A stretch of 64,000 nt of DNA from positions 806,001 to 870,000 of the forward strand of contig NC_012704.1 of NCBI RefSeq assembly GCF_000023145.1. Reading direction: 5' to 3'. Source of the DNA: Corynebacterium kroppenstedtii DSM 44385. Lineage in GTDB: Bacteria > Actinomycetota > Actinomycetes > Mycobacteriales > Mycobacteriaceae. Below are positions 56,462 through 64,000 of this stretch, piece after piece. The notes under the pieces are model-generated. The model saw only the letters and a program-made list of their open reading frames with translations. It was not told the origin of the DNA and ran no database searches. Position 1 is the first letter of the stretch, and every line of letters starts with the position of its first letter. A program made the translations under genes and the position numbers.

Positions 56462-58194
56462 GGATGATCACCTCGCGTTATCCGAGCAGCTGCAAGCGCT
56501 CCTGAAAGGATAACAGTGGGGACCCCAACGCCAGGTGTCGTACTTGAACCAGCGTGAATCAGGTTCGAGAACGAACGCACGGGGAAGTTGCGGAACCGAA
56601 ACGGCCCCGTCTGTCGAAAAAGATGAGCGGGGGCAAAAGGAGTTCCTGCGCCCAACCCGAGTGCAGACCATGTATCTGGTGTATCCACTTTCCCGACGGC
56701 GAATGACTCACGGATGCCCTCGAACCCGCGGTTCTCCAGGACAGATAGGAGATCCTCTTGATAGGAAGCAGCCAATGACGACCAGTCGATGTGGGCTGAT
56801 TCGGTATTGGGGCACGGTGCCAAAACACTGACCGGTTCAATAGGAACATAAGGCGACGTCGTCGACGTCGATGCTAAATCCGGTGCTGAACAGGCAGGAC
56901 GAGTAACCAAGAGCGACGGATCGGACATCAGACGGCCACGACCGTGAGGAGCAGTGATCTCCGAAAACGTACGATCCCACTCCTTCCCGAAAGAGATGGT
57001 GTGATGCCCACCAGGCCAGTGGCGTGCGACCTCACGGGGGATGGCGCCATGCATCACGAAGGCGGAGGGGGACCACCTCATTGTCCGATGGCTCTGTCGG
57101 CCTGAGACGGCATCGAGTTCAGGGATGTCGCATGTCGTAATAACGACGTCGGCAGGCAACGTTCCTTGAGTTGTCTCGACCGCATGAATTCTGTCGGATT
57201 TGGTTGTAGAGGGTCCGGCTTCGTAAGAGGCGTGGCTCAATGACGTGACTCGGGTGTTGAGCATGAGCTCACCGCCGGACTGCTTGAGTGCCGCTGCGAG
57301 AATGTCGCACAGTGCGCCGACCCCGGAACCATGTGGCCCACGAGTGGGATAGAAGACTCCCATCCCGGTATCCATATGGGAAATTGTTGCGTACACAGCG
57401 CGGGCCTTCTTGGGCGGAACCCCCGCGTACAGAGCCTGGAACGAAAAAACCTTCCGAAGCTCATCGTCGGAGATGTAGCGATCTGCTGCCCGGCCCAAGG
57501 AGCCGGAGCCACCACGACGCGCAACTTGCGCCAAGCTCTGCGCCGATTCGCGGGTGCGAACAAGGTCCCACACAGAATCGAAATCGGCGTTCATCAAGTG
57601 CGAAAAGCACGCGTCGAACATTGACTGCGCCCACAGGCGATAACCCCGTACACCCGTAACAAGGGATTCAGCGAACTCATCTCGGGTCGCGTCGCCGTTG
57701 CGGTGGGGTGCGTCGTCGAACTTGTCCCGGGCAAACCGACGGATCTCATCGTCCAGCCGGCTATCGCTCCCGGCAGCTGGCTCCTGAGCGTCCTCCTCAC
57801 CAGCTCCCTCAGCGAATACGTCCAGATACCGGCCCGACGAAAACAATGCATGATACGCCGGAGACAAACGCTGATATGAAAAATCAGGCGCGAGGTCACC
57901 CGTCGAGAGCCCCACAGATGCCAAAATCTCATCAACGAGCCACGGCATCGTCACCACCGTCGCACCCGTGTCGACGCGGACATCTCCCAGGGGAGTAGAG
58001 ATCGTCTCGGTCGCCGCGCGTCCGCCCACGTGGTCCGCCTTCTCCACCACCGTCACTGAACGCCCGGAGCCAGCCAGCAATACCGCCGCAGACAGGCCAG
58101 ACAGGCCAGCCCCCACCACAACTACATGGTTTATTCGGCCTGATACCGCGCGCCGGGGCGTCGACAAGTAATGAGAAAGAAAAGATGTGCTCAT
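56458..58194 (-). CDS. CrtI-like phytoene desaturase family FAD oxidoreductase
   Basis: This 578-residue protein has the FAD dinucleotide fold V-V-V-G-A-G-L-S-G-L-S-A-A at about residues 24-36 followed by V-V-E-K, a D-T-G-A-T-V-V-T-M-P motif near residue 95, and the C-terminal CrtI signature with H-A-G-S-S-T-T-P-G-V-G-V-P near residues 548-560. It should desaturate or isomerise an isoprenoid chain. There is an Asp/Glu-rich insertion near residues 130-150. It overlaps idsA and mptA by 4 nt on both sides, so it is locked into one operon. No phytoene synthase gene is in the window, so the substrate is open. Confidence 0.85.
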   Translation of the reverse strand: MSTSFLSHYLSTPRRAVSGRINHVVVVGAGLSGLSAAVLLAGSGRSVTVVEKADHVGGRAATETISTPLGDVRVDTGATVVTMPWLVDEILASVGLSTGDLAPDFSYQRLSPAYHALFSSGRYLDVFAEGAGEEDAQEPAAGSDSRLDDEIRRFARDKFDDAPHRNGDATRDEFAESLVTGVRGYRLWAQSMFDACFSHLMNADFDSVWDLVRTRESAQSLAQVARRGGSGSLGRAADRYISDDELRKVFSFQALYAGVPPKKARAVYATISHMDTGMGVFYPTRGPHGSGVGALCDILAAALKQSGGELMLNTRVTSLSHASYEAGPSTTKSDRIHAVETTQGTLPADVVITTCDIPELDAVSGRQSHRTMRWSPSAFVMHGAIPREVARHWPGGHHTISFGKEWDRTFSEITAPHGRGRLMSDPSLLVTRPACSAPDLASTSTTSPYVPIEPVSVLAPCPNTESAHIDWSSLAASYQEDLLSVLENRGFEGIRESFAVGKVDTPDTWSALGLGAGTPFAPAHLFRQTGPFRFRNFPVRSFSNLIHAGSSTTPGVGVPTVILSGALAAARITRGDHP

Positions 58195-59324
58195 CGACGG
58201 CGCTCCGTCGAGGAAATAGCCATCGACCTCAATGCGCGGTGTGCGTCGTCAGATAAGCGCGCGTCGGCGAGCGCATGGACCGCGGACGTCACTAAGCTAT
58301 CGATCTGCTTCTCAACGCGGTCATAGGCGCCGGACTTTTTAATAATCGCGCGTAGATGATCAACGTCCTGCTCACTCAGGGGTTGGCCCAAACTAGATTC
58401 CACCGTCTCGCGATCCGACTCCGAGACAATGTCCAGCGTGAGAGCCAGTAAGGTGGTGCGCTTTCCTTCGCGCAGGTCATCTCCGGAAGGCTTCCCAGTG
58501 ACCTCAGGGTCGCCGAAAACACCCAGCTGGTCATCGCGTAACTGGAACGCCACACCGATGTCACGCCCAAAAGTGCGCAGTGCTGTCACCGTATCCTGTG
58601 GAGCTCCTGCCAGGGCGGCCCCAATATGGAGTGGGCGCTCCACGGTGTACGCCGCCGTCTTATATCGGTTGACCCTCTCTGCTGTGCGCAACGAACCATC
58701 CCCCTGAGCCTCAGCAGTGACATCCATGATTTGGCCACAAACCACTTCCGTGCGCATGTCTTGCCAGGGTTGCCACGCACGATCGCGCTGGGCGGGAGGC
58801 AATGCCGCCTCCATGAACATGTCATCTGCCCAGCTCAAGGCTAGATCGCCGATGAGGATCGCGACCGCATTCCCGTAGCTTTCTCCTCGGCCGTGCCATG
58901 CTTGGGCTGAATGAGACTGCTTGAAGTGCTCATGAACTGTGGGCATTCCGCGTCGTGTTGCCGAGGAATCAATAATGTCGTCATGAATCAGAGCGCAGGA
59001 CTGCAAGAGCTCCAACGAGGACGCCGCATGCATAACAGCGTCGGCATCTGGATGTTCTGCTGCGTCCGAGAACGTTAACTGCAAGGAACCCATCCACCCC
59101 AACCATGCAAATGTTGGTCGGATCCGTTTGCCGCCGTTGATCGTGAAATCGGTGAGGGCGGCCATTGCTTCGTCTGCCACGGGGGAAATGGCTTTCATGG
59201 CTGACTGACGCTCCATGAAGAACTCATTGAGGTGCGCGACGACACAGCGGGGTACGTCGTCAACAGAACGCGGCATAGATGGTGTAGCACCTATTTGATC
59301 AGTCACGATAGCGAACTCACTCAC
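58191..59324 (-). CDS. idsA: Polyprenyl diphosphate synthase (GGPP-type)
   Basis: IdsA (377 residues) condenses isopentenyl diphosphate with allylic diphosphates. Both Asp-rich motifs are present: D-D-I-I-D near residue 117 and D-D-Q-L-G near residue 266, and G-G-K-R-I-R-P near residue 63 binds substrate. In C. glutamicum IdsA makes GGPP for carotenoids and longer polyprenyls. The start is GTG. It is first in the idsA-crtI-mptA unit, so it could supply both the desaturase and polyprenyl carriers used by MptA. Confidence 0.93.
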   Translation of the reverse strand: MSEFAIVTDQIGATPSMPRSVDDVPRCVVAHLNEFFMERQSAMKAISPVADEAMAALTDFTINGGKRIRPTFAWLGWMGSLQLTFSDAAEHPDADAVMHAASSLELLQSCALIHDDIIDSSATRRGMPTVHEHFKQSHSAQAWHGRGESYGNAVAILIGDLALSWADDMFMEAALPPAQRDRAWQPWQDMRTEVVCGQIMDVTAEAQGDGSLRTAERVNRYKTAAYTVERPLHIGAALAGAPQDTVTALRTFGRDIGVAFQLRDDQLGVFGDPEVTGKPSGDDLREGKRTTLLALTLDIVSESDRETVESSLGQPLSEQDVDHLRAIIKKSGAYDRVEKQIDSLVTSAVHALADARLSDDAHRALRSMAISSTERRR

Positions 59325-59511
59325 GATTCACGTATGGGGTATGGGTGGTTGAGGAGCATAAAGGTAAAACTACACGGCACCATGGACGCGCCGAGCTAAC
59401 CCGGTTGATCACCATGACCAACACCGTGGATTCAACACCGACGTATTTTTCGCGCCATTAGCTGACAGTTTTACTGGTTGTCGCACCTTTCTTTTTCTAA
59501 GATACCTATTT
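59325..59511. promoter_or_regulatory. Divergent spacer between idsA and metF
   Basis: This 187-bp region should hold both promoters. On the plus strand TAAGAT (59498-59503) ends 8 nt before the metF ATG with no Shine-Dalgarno sequence, so metF may be leaderless. I see no riboswitch-like structure. Confidence 0.45.
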
Positions 59512-60531
59512 ATGTCCTCGCCCAACTCGGCGCATACGCCCACGAATCGTCCACCTCGGCCTATTTATCAACAAGTCCCGGTTTCCCAGGCTATTTCCTT
59601 GCCGACGCCGGGTCCTGTGCCGTTTTCCGTGGAATTTATGCCCCCGCGTGATGACGCTGCGGAACGTCGTCTCAATGATGCCGCGGCGACATTTCACGAT
59701 CTTGGTGCGAGCTTTGTGTCGGTGACCTATGGGGCAGGCGGTTCGAGCCGTAGCCGTACTATTCGGATCGGCCAGGAGCTGGCACACACTCCTTTGACGA
59801 CGCTTGTCCATTTGACGTTGGTGCAGCACACGGTGGATGAGCTGAAGGAGATTATCGCAAGCTATCAGGAATGCGGACTAACGAATATTTTGGCGCTGCG
59901 CGGAGATCCGCCAGGGGATCCCACGGGTGAATGGGTCTCTACGCCGGGTGGTTTGGAGCATGCCATTGACCTGATCAAGCTCATTCAAGAGTGCGATACA
60001 CAGCGACAATTTGAGATTGGTATCGCGTCGTTTCCTGATAAGCACTATCGTGCCACCGATCTGGATTCGGATACCGCCTATACGATCGCGAAACTTCGGG
60101 CCGGCGCGAGCTACTCCATTACCCAAATGTTCTTCGATGTGGAGTATTACCTGCGTCTTCGTGATCGACTCGCTGCGGCAGACCCGGTCCATGGAGCCAA
60201 ACCCGTGATTCCTGGCCTCATGCCCATTACCTCGTTGAAGTCTCTTCGCAGGCAGCGTGAGTTGGCGGGGTGTCGTGTTCCGGCAGATCTCGAGGAACGT
60301 CTGGAAAAAGCTACTGTCACTGGTGATCCCTCTGATCCGCGCGTTCGCCAGGAAATCCGGAAGATTGGGATTGCTCACACGACGGCGATGGCGGAGCGTC
60401 TGATCAGTGAAGGCGCGCCTGACCTGCACTTTATGACGTTGAACTTTGCGCGTGCGACGCAGGAAGTGCTGCACAATTTAGGGATGGCTCCGGCGTGGGG
60501 GACTGATCACGGTCATGATGCGGTCCGATGA
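59512..60531 (+). CDS. metF: Methylenetetrahydrofolate reductase
   Basis: MetF (339 residues) reduces methylene-THF to methyl-THF for methionine synthesis. The FAD-linked TIM barrel is recognisable by S-V-E-F-M-P-P-R near residue 40, S-V-T-Y-G-A-G-G-S near residue 73, A-L-R-G-D-P-P near residue 128, and the later I-T-Q-M-F-F-D. The N terminus carries about 25 extra residues rich in Pro/Ser. The C-terminal H-F-M-T-L-N-F-A-R is typical. It corresponds to Rv2172c/cg2383. Confidence 0.92.
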   Translation: MSSPNSAHTPTNRPPRPIYQQVPVSQAISLPTPGPVPFSVEFMPPRDDAAERRLNDAAATFHDLGASFVSVTYGAGGSSRSRTIRIGQELAHTPLTTLVHLTLVQHTVDELKEIIASYQECGLTNILALRGDPPGDPTGEWVSTPGGLEHAIDLIKLIQECDTQRQFEIGIASFPDKHYRATDLDSDTAYTIAKLRAGASYSITQMFFDVEYYLRLRDRLAAADPVHGAKPVIPGLMPITSLKSLRRQRELAGCRVPADLEERLEKATVTGDPSDPRVRQEIRKIGIAHTTAMAERLISEGAPDLHFMTLNFARATQEVLHNLGMAPAWGTDHGHDAVR

Positions 60532-60547
60532 CCTCTACAGTGGGTCA

Positions 60548-61159
60548 TTAAATCAGTGATGAGTTGTCCCCAAGGGGCAGCCGGCTGCCGAGGATTGCAA
60601 ACGGACGCGGATCACCGGGGAAGTGCATATTCCGAACGACGTCGGTGAATCCTAGTCGTCGGTAGAGGTGGAATGCGCGGTTGTTTTCACTGGTGACTTC
60701 GGGGGTGGAAAGAAGTAGCCGCTGGCTCGTGAGACTGTCCGCGAAGATAGTCAGCAAGCGTCGGCCAATATTGTTACCTTGCCACGACGGGTCCACGTGA
60801 ATTTCGGTGAGTTCCGTGTAGTTGTCCAGAAGCTGGATGCGTAGAGACGGCGGAACTCCGGCAACCATGAGAGCTGCTTTGACCTGTGTATTCCACCATT
60901 GCCCGTTCCCCCCTCGATAGCCGTAGATGAAACCGCGGATGGGCTGTGTGGGATCTTTAGGATTTGGTTCCTCTCCTGCAGGATGCTCGATAGCAGCGAC
61001 GGAGTGGAAGCCAAGATATCGCGAGTGCGTGTTCCATGCCGATTGTCGCGCGCCCGAGATAGTGGAGCTGTAGCCCATCGCACGGATATAAATGGAGACC
61101 ATTTCGGGGACTCGTCGACGAAATTGCGCTGCGGTCAACGTCGTGAAAGTGATGGGCAT
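60548..61159 (-). CDS. GNAT family N-acetyltransferase
   Basis: This 203-residue protein matches Rv2170-like acetyltransferases. The acetyl-CoA loop is W-Q-G-N-N-I-G-R-R-L-L near residue 135 (the R/Q-x-x-G-x-G/A type), and E-N-N-R-A-F-H-L-Y-R-R-L-G-F near residues 165-178 is the C-terminal GNAT motif. It starts with F-R-R-R-V-P. The substrate is unknown; protein lysine acetylation has been proposed for the mycobacterial relative. It converges with metF (16 nt apart). Confidence 0.88.
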   Translation of the reverse strand: MPITFTTLTAAQFRRRVPEMVSIYIRAMGYSSTISGARQSAWNTHSRYLGFHSVAAIEHPAGEEPNPKDPTQPIRGFIYGYRGGNGQWWNTQVKAALMVAGVPPSLRIQLLDNYTELTEIHVDPSWQGNNIGRRLLTIFADSLTSQRLLLSTPEVTSENNRAFHLYRRLGFTDVVRNMHFPGDPRPFAILGSRLPLGDNSSLI

Positions 61160-61412
61160 TCTTTAATGAAACCACGCGCGAGCCGGGGTGGGGGAGTTAA
61201 CCGGGAGAAGCGGGGAGTCACCTGCCGTCGATTTCGAATATAAGTTCGAATTTTCTAGTTTTGTTCGACTCTTATGTCCGCACCTCTTCGTAGTGTGTCA
61301 AGTGTCAACAAGGAAATAGGCGCTCGAAAAAGACATCGATGGGTAGCGACGCTGTTCGGTAACCGCAGTGCTTGCTCGAAAGCGTAGAAACGAAGGCTCC
61401 AAGGAGTGGATG

Positions 61413-61802
61413 ATGATGAACGCGGCAACGGTGAGTTTTCTCAGGAAAGCGGATGCATTACTGGCTAACAAGACTGACGACGTCAGCCAGGATGAATTGG
61501 AACGACGCTTGCTGGACTCTTATTACGCAGCGCTCCGACTCGCTGGAGCTGTTATCGAAGATGCTATTGCGAGCCGAAAAAGGAAGCCTAAGGGCGATGC
61601 GTGGACTCTGCTTGCTCGTTATGGCGGACAGCTGGCCCCGTGGGCAGATGTCTTCCGGAAGTATTCGCCCATAAAAGAACGCGTTCGTCTGGGATTGTCT
61701 CCGTCCCTGACGGTTGCTTATGTAGAGTATTTTGAGCAGCTCGTGTTGGATTTCCGCGCTGCTGTGAATGATCGGTATGCATGGATACCGGCTGCCGCTT
61801 AA
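61413..61802 (+). CDS. SAV_6107-type HEPN domain protein
   Basis: This small helical protein (129 residues from the second of three adjacent ATGs) matches the actinobacterial SAV_6107 HEPN family, with the central R-R-L-L-D-S-Y-Y-A-A-L-R-L-A-G near residue 35 and W-A-D-V-F-R-K-Y-S near residue 79. HEPN domains often belong to RNases or toxin modules, but no R-x4-6-H catalytic motif is obvious and no nucleotidyltransferase partner is adjacent. AAGGAG lies 6 nt upstream of the chosen ATG. The function is unknown. Confidence 0.75.
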   Translation: MMNAATVSFLRKADALLANKTDDVSQDELERRLLDSYYAALRLAGAVIEDAIASRKRKPKGDAWTLLARYGGQLAPWADVFRKYSPIKERVRLGLSPSLTVAYVEYFEQLVLDFRAAVNDRYAWIPAAA

Positions 61803-62008
61803 AACCTGGAAGGCTTAACGAAGTTGATTCAAAAGGGGTGTGGGAGCGCCTTCCGGGGGTTGAGGGTGACGGCATTCATTGTTTCGTGCACCGGGGTGGA
61901 GAAATGGGGGTACATGGTGGTTACAATGAGGTTATAAACGGAACTGTTTTGACACCTGTTGCGTTATGCCAGGTAGAAAACGGTACTTTCATGGAAAATG
62001 GAGGAGTT
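61803..62008. other. Spacer between HEPN and DUF3040 genes
   Basis: This 206-bp spacer stays open in the frame of the next gene, but the sequence lacks family resemblance. I see no terminator and no clear promoter. Confidence 0.4.
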
Positions 62009-62401
62009 GTGGCCCTCTCAGAGCAAGAGCAGCGTGTCCTCGACGAAATCGAGAATGCTCTGTATCAGGAAGACCCAGACTTTGGTAAAAACGTCGGGTC
62101 AATCCAGCGTGGTGGCGCCTTCGTCAAAGTCGTTGCTCTGCTGATCCTTGGCCTCGTCTTACTTGTAGGTGGAATAGCTCTATCACAAGCGAGCCTGTGG
62201 TTTGTCGTGATGTCGGTTGCCGGGTTCTTGGTGATGTTCGCCGCCGGCGTGATCGGATTACGCGGTGACCGCTCGTCGAAACTCACAGTGGGGGATCGTT
62301 CTGACAAGGCGACAAAGAAGCAGCGGAAAGCTCGTAAGTCGTCATTGAGTAGCCGGCCGGGCGGCATGGAAGAGAATTTCCGTCGACGTTTCGAGCGCTA
62401 A
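62009..62401 (+). CDS. DUF3040 membrane protein
   Basis: This 130-residue protein begins with the DUF3040 signature A-L-S-E-Q-E-Q-R-V-L-D-E-I-E, has two adjacent transmembrane helices (about residues 38-58 and 62-82), and a basic Lys/Arg tail (K-K-Q-R-K-A-R-K) ending in E-E-N-F-R-R-R-F. Homologues (Rv2169c-like) always lie close to mraZ in actinobacteria, so a cell-envelope or division role is plausible but unproven. The GTG at 62009 is chosen because the family begins at that point and GGAGGAG lies just upstream; the ATG at 61991 is an alternative. Confidence 0.82.
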   Translation: MALSEQEQRVLDEIENALYQEDPDFGKNVGSIQRGGAFVKVVALLILGLVLLVGGIALSQASLWFVVMSVAGFLVMFAAGVIGLRGDRSSKLTVGDRSDKATKKQRKARKSSLSSRPGGMEENFRRRFER

Positions 62402-62414
62402 AGCCCACCGTGAT

Positions 62415-62487
62415 TCCCATATGTGAATTGAGTTTTGCGTATGGGAGCCGAGGGTTCGGCGAAAGGCTTCCCATACAACGTAAAACT
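62415..62487 (+). repeat. Three-arm alternative hairpin after the DUF3040 gene
   Basis: Arm A (TCCCATAT, 62415-62422), arm B (GTATGGGA, 62439-62446) and arm C (TCCCATAC, 62469-62476) allow A:B or B:C pairing but not both. B:C extends to AGTTTT (62431-62436) with AAAACT (62482-62487) plus C-G and G-U pairs across a 3-nt bulge, making it much stronger. Confidence 0.7.
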
Positions 62488-62504
62488 GTCTAAGAAGACA
62501 CTGC

Positions 62505-62546
62505 AGCCCTGGTGGTGAGTTGACAAGCTCATTACCAGGGCTTTTT
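62505..62546 (+). terminator. Terminator upstream of the mraZ promoter
   Basis: AGCCCTGGT and ACCAGGGCT, plus inner TGAG/CTCA pairs, form a long stem followed by TTTTT. It insulates mraZ from the DUF3040 transcript. Confidence 0.88.
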
Positions 62547-62576
62547 CTTATGTCTCAGGCCAGTTCTCAAAAATCC

Positions 62577-62595
62577 CCCACTTTGACCCACTCTG
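62577..62595 (-). promoter_or_regulatory. Distal inverted MraZ-type double box
   Basis: On the minus strand this reads CAGAGTGGGTCAAAGTGGG, identical at 18 of 19 positions to the plus-strand element at 62945-62963. It contains two GTGGG repeats with a 10-bp period. Confidence 0.6.
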
Positions 62596-62938
62596 GCTCG
62601 CTATTTCTCAGCTTTTCGCTAAAAATGCCGTTATTTCTCTGGCTGATGGGGAATGAATGGACTTATGTGCTGGAAGTGGCACGACTCAGGTGTGTTTTTC
62701 GGCTGCACATTGTGTGCGGCCGGCCCGCGTATGCCCTCGTCGGGGTTGAATGGCGACTCCCGGCGAAGAGGTTTAATCGACGTTCCTAGCGTCGGCTGTC
62801 GTGCTCATTTCTCAGATGTTTTTGCACGTCAATGGGGTAAAATACAGTAGTATCACAAGTGTGGCCTGTGATTGTGTCGTGTTGACATAATGAAAAAAAG
62901 CTAAAGATTTGCTGAAAGCGTCGTGCCAATGGTGCGTT

Positions 62939-62963
62939 GTGGGGCAGAGTGGGTTAAAGTGGG
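62939..62963 (+). promoter_or_regulatory. MraZ operator: three GTGGG repeats
   Basis: GTGGG occurs at 62939-62943, 62949-62953 and 62959-62963, separated by 5-nt spacers. This is the arrangement known for MraZ binding upstream of mraZ operons. The GTGCCAATGG direct repeats at 62923-62932 and 62963-62972 flank it with a 40-bp offset. Confidence 0.85.
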
Positions 62964-63097
62964 TGCCAATGGCGGACAAGGTAAGTTCGTCGCACTATTT
63001 CTGTAGATGACTGTCGTTGTTGGCGGCCGGCGCTGATAACGACACGGCAATCGACTGGATGTGGATCGTCGATGTTGAGGGAAGGAGTCCGAAGGTC

Positions 63098-63529
63098 ATG
63101 TTCTTCGGTACTTTCACCCCCAAGATGGACGACAAAGGACGCTTGACTCTTCCGGCCAAGTTTCGCGATGAGTTAGCAGAAGGCTTGATGGTGACGAAAG
63201 GCCAAGACCATTCATTAGCCATCTATCCGCGCAACGTGTTCCTCGAACGCGCTCGCAAAGCTGCTGCTGCATCTCGAACGAACCCGGAGGCTCGCGCATT
63301 TGTGCGTAACTTAGCGGCCAGCGCGGATGAACAATCTGTTGATGGTCATGGGCGAATAACGATTTCGCCTGATCATCGTCGCTACGCAGGGTTAAGCAAA
63401 GAATGCGTCGTGATTGGTTCTGTTGACTTCGTCGAAATCTGGAATGCGGAGTCGTGGAATCAGTACCAAGCCGAACATGAAGAAAGCTACGCCAACGGTG
63501 ACGATGCTGCTTTCATGGACTTCCTCTAA
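63098..63529 (+). CDS. mraZ: Transcriptional regulator MraZ
   Basis: MraZ (143 residues) holds two AbrB-like half-domains, each with a D-x-x-G-R motif: D-D-K-G-R-L-T-L-P near residue 11 and D-G-H-G-R-I-T-I-S near residue 82, and the corynebacterial C-V-V-I-G-S-V-D block near residue 107. It represses the division and cell-wall cluster, including its own gene, by binding GTGGG repeats, which lie 135 nt upstream. The ATG at 63098 begins M-F-F-G-T as in relatives; the frame's earlier codon at 63017 is rejected. Confidence 0.95.
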   Translation: MFFGTFTPKMDDKGRLTLPAKFRDELAEGLMVTKGQDHSLAIYPRNVFLERARKAAAASRTNPEARAFVRNLAASADEQSVDGHGRITISPDHRRYAGLSKECVVIGSVDFVEIWNAESWNQYQAEHEESYANGDDAAFMDFL

Positions 63530-63730
63530 GGACTCCTTTAGTTCACCAACCATATGGTCGACCGTCGCAATGATCTACAGCCAGTGTAAGGAATGTGTGC
63601 AGGCCTCTGCCCGTTTGGATCCTGATGTACTTCCCCAACACCAGGCACTGAGCGGGTAGGGCCCTGTTTACATTCCTCTCCATCACCACGACCGCCCAAT
63701 ATTCTGACCGCGACGATGAAAGAGGGGACA

Positions 63731-64000
63731 ATGGCCGACCGCCACACTGGTACGCATGGTCACGTTCCCGTCATGCTGGAACGCATGGTCGAGCTGATAG
63801 CTCCCACGGTCACAGAATCATCAGAGAACTCGGCACCATCCGTCATTCTCGACGGCACCCTCGGAGCCGGCGGACACACCGAATCCTTCCTGGAGCGTTT
63901 TCCGTCGGCAATGGTCATCGGAGTCGACCGCGATAAGAAGGAACTCTCCCGAACCACTGAGCGGCTGTCTCGATTTCAGGACCGGTTCTACCCAGTACAT
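63731..64000 (+). CDS. rsmH: 16S rRNA methyltransferase RsmH, N-terminal part
   Basis: Ninety codons are present before the window ends, with no stop. The start M-A-D-R-H-T-G-T-H-G-H-V-P-V-M-L and the SAM-binding block D-G-T-L-G-A-G-G-H-T followed by V-I-G-V-D-R-D identify RsmH (MraW), which methylates C1402 of 16S rRNA on N4. GAGGGG lies just upstream of the ATG. It follows mraZ after a 201-nt gap, as in other actinobacteria; ftsL and ftsI should come next. Confidence 0.93.
   Translation, partial: MADRHTGTHGHVPVMLERMVELIAPTVTESSENSAPSVILDGTLGAGGHTESFLERFPSAMVIGVDRDKKELSRTTERLSRFQDRFYPVH

Larger units (their letters stand above)
62402..63097. promoter_or_regulatory. Long regulatory region upstream of mraZ
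   Basis: This 696-bp stretch has no convincing gene; a short open frame at 62520-62789 has no Shine-Dalgarno sequence or family features. From left to right it holds three mutually competing hairpin arms (62415-62487), a strong terminator (62505-62546), an inverted MraZ-type double box (62577-62595), a TCACA/TGTGA palindrome (62852-62872), a TTGACA -35-like hexamer (62882-62887), and the triple GTGGG operator (62939-62963). Confidence 0.75.

Noticed and set aside
62520-62789. Possible small gene (89 codons) upstream of mraZ
   Set aside because: It starts inside a terminator stem, lacks a ribosome site and overlaps the inverted MraZ box; composition is unremarkable.

Overview
The window is a chromosomal core region of a Corynebacterium-like actinobacterium (order Mycobacteriales). 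Gene content and order match, as I recall them, the Mycobacterium tuberculosis stretch from about Rv2226 down to Rv2165c and the C. glutamicum stretch from about cg2447 down to cg2377. Marker genes include the fused qcrCAB/ctaE respiratory supercomplex genes, pimB', mptA, mptC, pknL, type II DAHP synthase, glnE and the start of the mraZ-rsmH division cluster. Base composition is moderately GC-rich. The late-cobalamin genes, serine- and acid-rich low-complexity insertions and a carotenoid-type desaturase could fit a lipophilic species such as C. kroppenstedtii, but the species call is only a guess. I see no tRNA, rRNA, CRISPR array, transposase or prophage gene.

Layout. 1-7,013: a small SPOR-like protein, CYTH protein, panB, glnA2 and glnE. 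7,158-11,935: GtrA membrane protein, MarR regulator divergent from poxB (pyruvate:quinone oxidoreductase), and thrC. 12,068-17,099: glnA, RDD protein, DUF4191 protein, lipA, lipB. 17,100-24,195: a three-lipoyl E2 subunit, ilvE, cobS-cobT-cobU and a DUF3043 protein. 24,416-34,886: an ErpA-like protein, asnB/ltsA, ctaC-ctaF, trpD, and ctaE-qcrC-qcrA-qcrB, i.e. most of the bc1-aa3 supercomplex. 35,028-42,379: exonuclease/GIY-YIG protein, two NlpC/P60 hydrolases, pimB', glucokinase and an acyltransferase. 42,517-52,205: a glycolipid/lipoglycan block (acyltransferase-3, two GT87-type mannosyltransferases, RNase AS, aroG, and a large membrane glycosyltransferase that looks like a fusion of two genes). 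52,327-59,324: pknL, its HTH partner, mptA, a CrtI-like desaturase and idsA. 59,512-64,000: metF, a GNAT protein, a HEPN protein, a DUF3040 protein, mraZ and the first 90 codons of rsmH.

The functional themes are nitrogen assimilation and its control (glnA, glnA2, glnE, asnB), lipoic acid use (lipA, lipB, E2), respiration, and assembly of PIM/LM/LAM-type mannolipids, with cell-wall remodelling and division control at the right end.

The most interesting signals are mostly non-coding. (1) A three-copy GTGGG MraZ operator lies before mraZ, and an 18/19-identical 19-nt copy lies inverted 368 bp upstream. (2) Two leaders can form mutually exclusive hairpins, one before the first NlpC/P60 gene and one directly after the DUF3040 gene. 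(3) There are helically phased 10-bp repeats before poxB and a five-copy, roughly 14-bp array between trpD and ctaE. (4) A full GlnR-type box lies upstream of glnA. (5) Fourteen genes have a TAnnnT -10 hexamer 6-8 nt before the start codon and no convincing Shine-Dalgarno sequence, which suggests widespread leaderless transcription. Among proteins, the 1,046-residue double glycosyltransferase and the CrtI-like gene wedged between idsA and mptA stand out.
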